Source: Gigaspora rosea
Taxonomy: Eukaryota; Glomeromycota; Glomeromycetes; Diversisporales; Gigasporaceae
NCBI GenBank assembly: GCA_003550325.1
Contig: QKWP01000273.1
Location: 222,160 to 286,159, forward strand
Length of the DNA: 64,000 nt
Reading direction: 5' to 3'
Below are positions 43,086 to 53,335 of the stretch, piece by piece. The notes below the pieces were generated by a model, which had not been told where the DNA came from, searched no databases, and saw nothing but the letters and a program-made list of their open reading frames with translations. Numbering within the stretch: the stretch's first letter is position 1; each line of letters starts with the position of its first letter. The position numbers and the translations under genes are program-made.

Positions 43086-45055
43086 TTTTAAAAATTTAGA
43101 TCAACCATTTTGAAAAACACGAAAAATACGAAAAACTGTTAATTCAAAATTTTACTAAAAGATGTCAAGGTATGTACTATTAAATTGATAGTAGATGCCT
43201 GATTATGAGTATCCGGTTTTAACAATTTGTTAGAGTAATACAATCAAATTTTTTCTAAATTTCTAACTTAGCGTATTTGTTTAGCCTTTTTTAAATTTGC
43301 ATTATCCACACAAATATTAACGTACTGTTCTTTGTGGTAAGTCCATTTTTGCAGCTTGCAGTAAATCGATTAGCTAAAGTATTTACCTTGAACCGAAAAA
43401 TTTTAAACATCCACATAGTGAAGTATAACTAGATAGGTGACACTATTCTAAAAAAAAAACAACAGATTTTATAAAATTTTGCTAAAAATTTGCTCTCTCT
43501 CTCTCTCTCTCTCTATGGCAATAATAAAAACCAATAATTATTTTCATTTATGTCCGAATTCAAATTGTTTTAGTTTTTCTTCGCCCCGAACCGGAATTTT
43601 TGATCCAACTAGAGTAAGAAAAGAATTCTTGGTGAAATTGAAAAGGATTATACAACCAAGCCTCTCTAAATGCTTTGCATTTGGACTGAGGGTAAATGAA
43701 CTTAGAGTGGGCGTGTATTTATAGAATCAGTTTCTACCCAACCTTATGCCTTATTTAGTACTATACCAATGTACAGTACTTTATGTCTATATTTCCGAGA
43801 ATTTCCGATTATTCATTATTTATTTGTCAAAATTTTTAAAAATTTCTAACAAATTTTCATGTTAAGGTTTGGGAAAAGTTTTGAGGAACAGAGCATTTTC
43901 ACTTAGGGCACTACATACTAATTAATTGGCCAGTTTTTGATATAGATGGTAAAATACCATAGGTGCATTTTAGTGAAATTTTATGAAATACCCCAAAATT
44001 TCAAAAATTTGACTACTAATATGGAAATCATGATTTTGGCTAATGTTTACCAGGTTAAAGGGCATCGTTATAATAAATTTATATTTTCAATCAATTACGT
44101 CAATAGTTAGTGTTGGAGATGGGTCAGACGCGTTATCAATCAGAGCCAAAAAAAAATTTCGAAGTTACTATTGATTTATTTAATTTGGAAAATATTTGGA
44201 TTTGTTGACCAAATTTTAGTTTAATTTCGTTTTTAAAGAATTATTGTACTCAAAACTGATAAGTATTACAGTTAATAAAATATACTACTGGTGCTATTTA
44301 ATTATGACAATGATAAAATTTATAAGTTTAAATTAATAAACTTGGGTGATTCATAATTAACATATTTCGAAAATAAATGAGGGTCCAAAATGTCCTATTT
44401 CTGGTGAAAACAGAAAATGAAATAGGAGTTATCCGGAGATAAAATGAATAACCTTTTTTTTTTTTTTTTGATAATGTATTTTTATCATACGTTACTACCT
44501 AGAAATGGGCATTTTGCTTACTATGCATGCGCATGACACAGTGATGGTAAATGATCTGGTCATTTAAATTTTTAAAATGACCTCAAATGATCCTGAAATG
44601 ACCTGTCATTAACGGTCATCTCAATTTTGGGTCATTTAGAAATGACTCGTGACCAAATGACCATGATCATTTATGACCAAGACCATTTGAGGGTCATTTA
44701 GTCATTGAGCCATCGTGCATATAGAGTTTGTATTCCATATCTAATATTTTTTTACATAGATTGATAAACTTTAACTGCATAGCAATAATGCATACGTATA
44801 TAGGTTTCGAAGTAAGCTGGGTTGGGCTAGGTATTTGTAGACTCGTGCCCAAACCCAATAAAAGTTTATATACCCGGTCCAACCTAAGAATAGTAAATAA
44901 CAATCGTTTGATCATGACTCTAATCTATTAAATCATAAGATTATTTTGGTTATTAAGTTCATTCAAGTTATTGGTTGAATTGCTTGTATAAAAAGTTATC
45001 AAACTTTATTACTTTAAATAAAATAGGTTCCAACCTCTAATTTTTATTATGCCAA
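43086..45055. other. Gene-free region with MITE-like repeats
   Basis: A CT microsatellite lies at 43492-43514. 44540-44715 is a dense set of inverted ATGACC/GGTCAT words bounded by CAGTGATGGTAAATGA and TCATTGAGCCATCGTG, a likely hAT-type MITE without a clear duplication. It sits beside a GCATGCGCATG piece like the 26.5-kb MITE. 44800-44890 is a GC-richer block with CTGGGTTGGGC and GCCCAAACCC. The open frames at 43479-43724 and 44694-44931 are unrecognised and overlap these repeats. Confidence 0.5.
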
Positions 45056-45268
45056 AAATCCACCTATTCCTATTTCTCTAATATTTTTGAATTTATTTTA
45101 ATTAATCCATGATAATTTATATTTTTCATCGTTTAAGATATTTTTTAACACCATCATCAATTTCATATATTTCTTCATACGAAATTTATTTGTTTTTTTA
45201 AGACTTCTTAATTTTCGATACCAATGAATAACCCTTTGAAGATCTCGTTGTACTCCAATCCCATTCCG
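45056..45268 (-). pseudogene. Fragment of a Sel1-repeat kinase
   Basis: On the minus strand, residues equivalent to about 130-196 of kinase 1/2 can be read across breaks: NGIGVQRDLQR, HWYRKLRSLKK, NDEKYKLSWIN, FKNIREIGIGG. A stop replaces Tyr of INYNEF and a frameshift lies in the linker. It is bounded on the right by a short element (45280-45400) with ACATAGGGTTAGGGTTAG that resembles 38265-38350. It is a solitary piece with no other part of the kinase nearby. Confidence 0.85.
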
Positions 45269-45672
45269 GAACACTTACCCGACATCACATAGGGTTAGGG
45301 TTAGCATTTGATTAATTGCGATTATACTTTTTATCAGATTGTCACCCTGTGTGATTTCAGGTAAGTGACCTGTCGGGAAAATAACTTTTGAATTTCACCG
45401 CCGGTGAATGCTAAATAAACCTTAATATATATTATGTATATTGATTCCTATAATTTTTGAACAATTGAGAAGGTGTGGGTTATGTTATTAAACGAAGAAT
45501 TAAAATTGGTCCGGTTTAACTTAAATTTTCTAGATAAAGGAGTTCAATATACAGTATAAAATTTTTTCGCCGCTTCAAATTACATGCGAATATAATAAAG
45601 TTTGCAGGATGAATGATCCATCATAAAATCATACTCACAGTTGCTTGTTCATTTAAGATAAACTTTTATATT

Positions 45673-48600
45673 ATGAATAAAGAACAAAAAGATCGATTAA
45701 ATCATCACTTCTTTGAAAATTTTTATTTCACTGGTGAAAAATATTTTTTGTCAGCTTGCACGACTCCTAATTCTCAAGAACATCAAAAAACTTCTGATAA
45801 TATTCGAAATGCTGCCACGAATTTTCGTAAAGCTCTTATGGTTTTAAACAATTCTCATTCTGATTTCGTGTCACGTCACGAAGCAGAGCATTTAATGGAT
45901 AAAGTATGGGATAAATATGACCAATGTTGGGTTGGAAGTAAAGAAAATGGATGTAACATGGTAAATTTGACTGAAATAATTGAAGATGAAGTAAATAAAA
46001 AACTCTTAAAGAAGGCGCAAAAAAAAGGAATAAAGAACATAAGTAATATCAAAGAGTTCAAATCAGAACTAAAGATGAAACATGTTGTTAATATGGTAAT
46101 TAATTTTTATTTTTTAAAGAAACAGAGTTGTTATTTAAAGAATCTTTAGGAATGTCATGATTTTTTTTCTGATTTCATTTATAGCAATGTGTTGTTGAAG
46201 ACGATTATGACTTTATGGAACCACCTGACTTAAGTCTCTTGGTTGATTATCTAAACGATTGTACTGTAAAAAATGCATCATCGTTTAAAGATGATAAAGT
46301 TGGCACAGACGCTGCCAAAATTCCTCTAAAACGCGATGTGACTAACCATTCGGGGAATGTACAAACATCCAATCTTGCATTATCTGAATCTAACAACAAA
46401 GATATGATGGATGTTGATAATGATCCTTTAAGTATATATGAAGAGAGGTTCTCTAATGAAATACATACCATGAGAGTTTGTATATCTTTTTTAATATTAA
46501 CATTATGCAGTATAGTTACTGATAGACTCAACATATTTCGTCCAGGATCCACAGCACTTAGAAAATTATAAAGTGAAAAAGAATATCACAATTCCAATGG
46601 ATGTAAATTATGAAAATGATGATGACGACCAACATGATCATTCTACGATTCAGCGTGGTTCTTTTATTACTGCAAAGAAACATATGGTACAATGATGTTA
46701 TGATAAATTATAATTTTATATTCACATGCTCACATATAAAATATATTTTGTTTTGATGAATTATATAGATCATTGAAAATCAGAAGAAAGGCCGTCTTTC
46801 TCCACCATATATTCAAGGCCCACCGTATAATAGTTTTAATGACAAATCTTACATGTCAGAGGCTCATAAAAAAAGGGTCATAGGAACACCAAGTCAGACT
46901 AATAAAAGAGGAAAGTTCATATCTCCTTTATTGAAACGAAATGAAAGCCTTGGTGGTGGAACAAAAATGCACAAAAATGATTATTCGTACGTTATAATTT
47001 TTGCAAATATTCGTATGAAATATTTAATATGTTGATTTTGCATTATAAATTATAGTTCGTCTTCTGAATTTAAAAGAGATAAAAATGATAAAAAACAATA
47101 TTGTGATGATGAGAAAGAACAAGAAATTGATAGTAGATTGAAAAATATTGATCCAAAAATGATCGAAATGATCCAAAATGAGGTCCTAGACTATTTACAT
47201 TGGTTATTTTGGTACAAAATTTATTCTAAACGTTTATCTCAATAGATTATGGATCGGACTCCCAGCATTTCTTGGGAAGATATCGCTGGATTAGAACATG
47301 CGAAAAAAACCATTCAAGAGGCCGTCACATGGCCTATGTTAAGACCGTTAGTGCATTTAGATAAGCATTACCGGTAGTTTGATGCTTTTAAAAAAGCGAT
47401 GACTAGATAACACAACTTTTTTTTTTTTAATAGCGATATTTTTACAGGGTTAAGAGGCCCCCCTAAAGGTTTGTTCACCATGTTCGCTCGCTTCTGATTT
47501 CTTGGAAATATAAGACTTAGATTGATTAAAAATATGTATAGGATTATTGCTTTTTGGACCTCCAGGAACCGGTAAATTTGTAACTTTTATCTGTAGCACG
47601 AACACGAACTAAAACCGTATTTTCTATAAATTACGGTATAACATGAATATACATTAGGCAAGACTCTCATTGGCAAATGCATAGCCAGGTAATATTACAA
47701 TGTTTGTGAAAACGTATAAAAACATTAGTTAACATTCTACTTTTGTATTAAAGTCAATCGGGAGCAACGTTTTTCAGTATAAGGTGAAAAAAAAATATAC
47801 TATTTGCGATATTTATACCGGAAAAGAAAATTTTCTGACAATTAATTTTCAGTTCTTCATCCTTAACTTCGAAATGGGTCGGTGATGGTGAAAAAATGGT
47901 AATATGTTTATATTAAATATTATTCAAGTATCCAATTGTATCTAACAAACTAACAATGGAGATTTATTCGTTAGGTCCGCGCTTTATTTGCTGTTGCAAG
48001 GGTGAATCAACCCGCTGTAGTATTCGTAGACGAGGTAAGCGAAATGCTTTGTTAAGTTCATATTACATCCGAATTATCGATATACTTTTTCAAAATTAGA
48101 TCGATTCTTTATTGACCCAAAGAACTGATGGCGAATTTGAATCTTCGAGACGCATCAAAACTGAGTTTTTGGTTCAATTTGTGAGGATTTTTCTTATTTT
48201 TTTTTCATTAGAAAATATATAGACAATTCCATTGTTCTGATTAAGAAATTTAGGATGGTGTAAAAACCGCTGGGTTAGAAGAGGATCGAATTCTTATTGT
48301 TGGTGCAACCAACAGGTCAAACATTGATATTTTTATCATATACAATTCTCAATCTGTCGTTCAACTTCTACTCATATTTCGTAATTAAGGCCACAGGAAA
48401 TTGATGAGGCTGCACGTAAGTTGTCCATTATGATTTTTTAATGTTATGTTGTGTTCTCTTTGAAATAGCCACTTTTATTTTATTTATTTATTTATTTTTT
48501 AATTTCGTACTAAAGGACGCCGGTTTCGGAAAAGACTCTACATTCCTTTACCCGAGTTAGATGGAAGATATGTCATTATAAAAAATTTATTACAGAAACA

Positions 48601-49160
48601 AAAACACTCGTTGACAGATCAAGAAATTTATGACATTTGCGAGAAAACTGCAGGTATTTTATATTTTTTTATTAGTTTAGTAATCATGTATGTAACCTAA
48701 TTACTGAATTATGATAGGATACTCTGGGTCAGATATGGACGGACTATGTAGAGGTAAAATATTATTTAAATAAAAACAGTTTTATTGCATATTACAGTGA
48801 TTTTTTTTTGACAAATCTTTTAGAAGCTGCATTGGGGCCAATACGCGTAATTGGAGATATAAGAAATATTTCAGGTTCAATCTTTATAACCCAAATTTGA
48901 TATCACAATGAAAATTAAGAAAGTTTATATTCTTCTAACTTTAATTCGCGTAAATAGCGGACGATGTCCTACCAATAAATTACCAAGATTTTTTAAACGC
49001 GTTGACGCAAGGTACGTACAAATTTTTGGAATGATTGTAAAATGGATATCAATCAAATCAGTTGATAAAATTAATTATAATTATAGTTCGTGCAAGCGTT
49101 AGCGATCGCGACTTGGAATTATATCAAACATGGAACCAAAGCTATGGGAGTTTGTCATAA
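45673..49160 (+). CDS. FIGNL1-like: Fidgetin-like AAA ATPase (FIGNL1 homolog), 20 exons, intact
   Basis: Exons: 45673-46095, 46185-46475, 46546-46686, 46769-46986, 47056-47182, 47246-47346, 47434-47468, 47542-47571, 47658-47688, 47754-47783, 47853-47898, 47975-48034, 48100-48180, 48254-48315, 48390-48415, 48516-48653, 48718-48753, 48824-48874, 48958-49011, 49087-49160. All introns are GT-AG; the total is 2055 nt, 684 residues plus stop, without a break. Human FIGNL1 is about 674 residues. The N terminus is divergent. FITAKK (about 278-283) fits the F-x-x-A RAD51-binding motif, followed by RGKFISP. Then come [27 protein letters not shown], Walker A GPPGTGKT (about 451-458), [13 protein letters not shown], Walker B VVFVDEID (about 506-513), [32 protein letters not shown] and the C-terminal [13 protein letters not shown]. 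The family disassembles RAD51 filaments in homologous recombination. An upstream ATG (45613) would add 20 residues but is less likely. Confidence 0.95.
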
Positions 49161-49969
49161 ATAATCTAATATGGAATAAATGTGTTATTAGATTAAATTG
49201 CTAAGATATTATCAGCAGTAATTTTATCAATATCGTGTAAAATGCAAAGCCATTTTAATATTTTGACAGAGCAAATTGAATAGTTAACATCAATGAGCAG
49301 TCATTGCCCGGTCTCATGACTTTGAAGGTCTATGGCGATTTTGCGCATTATGTCACATAAATGTGTTGCTATTAAGTAATTACTTGCAGAAATATCTTAA
49401 CTATGCTCCTTATTAATATATTATTTACTCGTGTTACTCGTGTTAATTTGTTATCCGGGTTATCCGGTTTATAATTTTATAAAATTTTATTTATATGAAA
49501 TTTAAAAAAAAAAGCCGTCCGGCTGAGTCTATTTAAAAATTTCATGGATAAAAACCAAGTAATTAAATTTATATGGCCTTATGACAAAAATGATAGTAAA
49601 ATTTTTATGATGATACTAAGGAAGATTATAGAAAAAATATTTATCGATATCAAAAAATAATGATTTTGTCGATTTACACTGAATGAACCAAGAATGCATA
49701 TAACGTGATCAATAACTCAAATATATTGCCTGGTCCAAATTATATCTTAATTTTGCCCAAAATTCGTAATGTTACATGGCTCGATCAAATGCCATATATT
49801 TGTTGTGGAAGAGCTCAACTATTAAATATGGATAGTATTTTTTTCAATAAATTAATTTTTAGAACTAATTTATTTGTCACGTGACAACGGCTTATGTATC
49901 ACTCAAACCAATCAGATTTCAGTAACGTAACACTAATCTGCATAGGTCGATACAGAGATGATCTACAGG
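49161..49969. other. Gene-free 3' flank of the FIGNL1-like gene
   Basis: No gene. Includes a diverged half copy of the 4924-5152 repeat at about 49450-49585 (GGGTTATCCGG, GCCGTCCGGCTG, AAACCAAGTAATTAAATT). Confidence 0.5.
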
Positions 49970-50976
49970 TAGGGTACCTGGCATAGCAAAAAATTTAATG
50001 TGCCATATGGCATGCCAATTATTTAAATCATGCCAAGATGCCACGCCATTAAAAATTATATGCCAAAATTCTTATTTAAGGTCAAAAATTAATTGTCATA
50101 GTAAATTTTTGTTATTTATATATTTTTTTATATATACAAAATCCTGTAATTTTATTGGATCCGGACCAAGAAGTTTAGAATCGAAAGTAATTTTAGTAGG
50201 GAGTGTGACACAGCAGTCATGGGCATACCACCATGGCATGCCAAAGGTAGCAAATGCCATAGGGCATGCCTTAAAAAAAAATAGATATAGGGCATACCGC
50301 TTATATATAATATATGGGGTGTGGTCTATTAAAACAGCCCTTTTTTACATATATTTTATTTTGAGATAATTGAGTTTAATCATTTGTTTTGATTTTCGGA
50401 CTGATCCGGGATTAATTAAATTTCTCGATTTTGATTGGTTAAATGTAGCAGGTGACTATCGGATAATCTTGTGATGTGTTGGACCTACGTAGCCTCGTGT
50501 AATTTTTCTTTTACAATTATCTTGATTTTTTATTATGCAAATCGACTTTCATTTATAATTGAAAAATATTGATCATGCCAAAATTTATATAAATCTAATG
50601 AAAACTCATTTTTCAAAAAATTGCAAAAAAGGGCTGTTTTAATAGACAACACCCCATATGTTGTCAGAAAATTTCGGAATAGTGAATAGTCAACGAATAT
50701 AAAATATGAACAGAATTAATGGAAAATTGGGATTTTGGATGAGTTGATATGATGGTGTGCTATTGGCATGCCAGAGTAGCATCCTGGCATGAAAATTGTT
50801 AAGTGGCATGCCCCATGGCATGCCAAATTTTTTGCCATATCACAATTTCTAAATCTTAAACTTGATATAAAGCACTTTATATAAGTGGCATGCCTAATAT
50901 CTATTTGAGATTTTGGCATGCCATAGGCATGCCTCAATTGGCATGCCTGCCAATGAATACTATGCCAGGTACCCTA
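49970..50976. mobile_element. hAT-type element rich in GGCATGCC, carrying a nested MITE
   Basis: TAGGGTACCTGGCATA at the left and TATGCCAGGTACCCTA at the right are perfect 16-bp inverted repeats. The outside 8-mers TCTACAGG (49962-49969) and TTTACAGG (50977-50984) match at 7 of 8. At least twelve GGCATGCC-like palindromes lie in the subterminal regions. The ATATGGGGTG MITE (50312-50659) has inserted in the middle. A related copy lies at 560-842. The open frames 49998-50369 and 50716-50937 follow these repeats. Confidence 0.85.
50312..50659. mobile_element. ATATGGGGTG MITE, uninterrupted copy
   Basis: ATATGGGGTGTGGTCTATTA and the inverted TAATAGACAACACCCCATAT bound the unit. It aligns with the two halves of 6743-8257 and contains a single TAAATGTA where that copy has the 1159-bp hAT insertion and two TAAATGTA. 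Confidence 0.85.
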
Positions 50977-50984
50977 TTTACAGG

Positions 50985-53020
50985 TAACATATCACATGCA
51001 TCTCATATAACAATTCAATTTTTAAACTAATGTATTTTTTTTTATTGAACAATAGTAATGATAAGATAATTACTAGTGTTTAATTTTTTATTAAAAAAAT
51101 ATTTAAATTAGTATTATGAACCAAAGTTAATATTGAAAGAATGTTTTCTTTTAGATACCAAAAATCTAACATACTTACTGTTCATACATGAATTAAGAAA
51201 TATAAGAGAATATTTCATACTAATAATAGTTTACTTTTTGTAATTATAGCAATCTTTCAATTAAATAGAAACATAAATCAACATTTAATGCATATTGTGC
51301 AAATAAAAATATTTAGTGCAACAAATGCTTTATAAAATTAAAAAAAAAATTAACAAACCTTACAAGCTTTTTTATTTGCTACAAAATCTATTTAAATAGT
51401 ATGTATTTTTGAAAACAGTATTGTCATGTCTGCCATGTTCAAAACTTTTTTTACCCATGTTCACATTCAAACATTTATAGTATTCGCCTGTTCAAAAAAT
51501 ATTTTGACTTTAAATTAATAAATTGTTTAAAAAAGATATAATTATATATTTTTTATAGTTTTTTTTTTTTTTACATCTAAGCAATCTTTCATCCTTTTGG
51601 CCAGATATTTCTAGACATCTTAGGGATTTTCCTTTATTAACTATTTTTAATTATGGCTATAATCAGTCTCAGTACATAATTTTTACCTATTTTTAATTAC
51701 TATCTATATAGTCTGTCTGTACCTCCTTTTATTCTATACTTGGTTGCCTAGATGCACTCTTAATTGTTACTATACCCAGCTAGCGGTATTTTCAGTTTCA
51801 GCTTCTTGTTCGGTCTATGGCCAGCAGTCTTTTAGTATTTACTACTTTTTGTCTAACTTACAAGAATTCTTTCTGTCCATTCAGTACTACTATTTTGTTT
51901 ATCTTTTCTGAAGCGGCTTTTAATCCAGTCTCTGGTAGTCTGTTCTGTCCCTAGTTTTGATAGTACTTCCTTCTGTTCTAACCTTCTCAAAGTTACTGTT
52001 TTAACCTTCTCAAAGTTTTGGTCTTCCTTCTGTTTTGGATAAGGGTATGTCCTCCTAAGCTTGGATCCTCCAGTCTCTTTCTTTTATTAGGTTGTTTTTA
52101 TAGTTTTGAATATTTTTTTGAAAAGAAAAAATAGATTATATTAATAAAATTTTAAGTAATTTAGATTTATTTTTTTGTTCAAAATTGTCTACAATTGTTT
52201 ATAATTTGTTCAAAGCTGTTTCATAACAATACTATTTGAAGAAGTATTCAATGTTATTTCCTTATCAAACTCAATTAAGGTATTGCTACTTTGATTATTA
52301 GCAACTAAAATAAACTTGAATGGGTTAACTTTGATTTTTACAAAATAAGAAATAGAATTGGCTATTGCAAATATTATTTCTATTAATGTTTTGCTAGATG
52401 CAATCCAATAATAAGAGTTATTTATATGCTATTATCAATATTGATATTGGTTGGTAACTGTATATTTTGTTGGGATTACTGGATATTTTTAATATGGCTT
52501 ACTAGAGGAACATAAAATATTCACCAAAGGATTGTTGATAAGTTTCTTTCTAGTTGACTCTATTTTGTATTTATATTGATTAGATAAAATTTATTATAAT
52601 TCTACTTGTTCTATTTAGGAATATCTGTAATATAATATATAATACATGTGAAAGTTGAATTTAGTGAAAAGTTTTTGCATATTTATCAAATCAAATGCCT
52701 TCAAACATGTCTTGAAATACATATCCACTAATTTGGATTTACTCCAAAATTAGCCAATTATAATCAAGAATCATTTGCTATTAAAATTTATTACAAAGTA
52801 AGTTTTGACAATAATGGTCTTTTAAAGTCAAAAATCAAAAAAATGCAAAAATATAAAAACAATAGTCTAAACCCATTTTGGTGCATTGATAAAAAATATA
52901 GAAAAGACAATTTTACCTATATTTATCCTTTTTTAATAGTAAACTAATTCTAACTCTAATTATAACTAAAATTTCAAAAATCACATGAGTACAAGACTTA
53001 GCAATCTCCTATTTTTAGTA
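50985..53020. other. AT-rich region, probable decayed retroelement, and a MITE relative
   Basis: 51540-52130 is pyrimidine-rich and similar in texture to 27960-28620, with many stops in all frames. 52815-53010 (AATAGTCTAAACCCATTTTG, TTTTACCTATATTTATCC, CACATGAGTACAAGACTTAG) is an inverse, diverged relative of the MITE at 19324-19595. No gene. Confidence 0.45.
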
Positions 53021-53029
53021 ATTTATAAT

Positions 53030-53327
53030 TAGTGATGAGAATTCTACCAATTTGGCATATTCCTACCGGTATCTACCGGTAGGTGGTAGCTACCGGTAGG
53101 TGGTAGCTACCGGTAGCTACCACTACCGGTAGATCTACTAGTCACATGATAAATAAAATTCATTTATACTTTCGATATTTATAATGCATTATATATAATT
53201 TTAAAATTTTATTCTATTATTGTATTGGTATCTACTCTGCATATAATTTACCTAACGGTATCTACCGTTATCTAACGGTAGATACCAGCGGTAGATTTCT
53301 ACCGGTAGCTACCAACTCACATCACTA
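53030..53327. mobile_element. 298-bp hAT MITE with TACCGGTA repeats
   Basis: The ends TAGTGATGAG and (minus strand) TAGTGATGTGAG are inverted repeats. TTTATAAT is duplicated perfectly at 53022-53029 and 53328-53335. The subterminal parts are built of TACCGGTAGGTGGTAGC and TACCGGTAGATC words, a palindrome repeated about eight times. Confidence 0.9.
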
Positions 53328-53335
53328 TTTATAAT

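Noticed and set aside
45285..45305. TTAGGG repeats as a telomere
   Set aside because: Only about two units are present, inside a short dispersed repeat, far from a sequence end.
48908..49102. 64-residue plus-strand frame
   Set aside because: It reads across an intron and two exons of the FIGNL1-like gene in a wrong frame.
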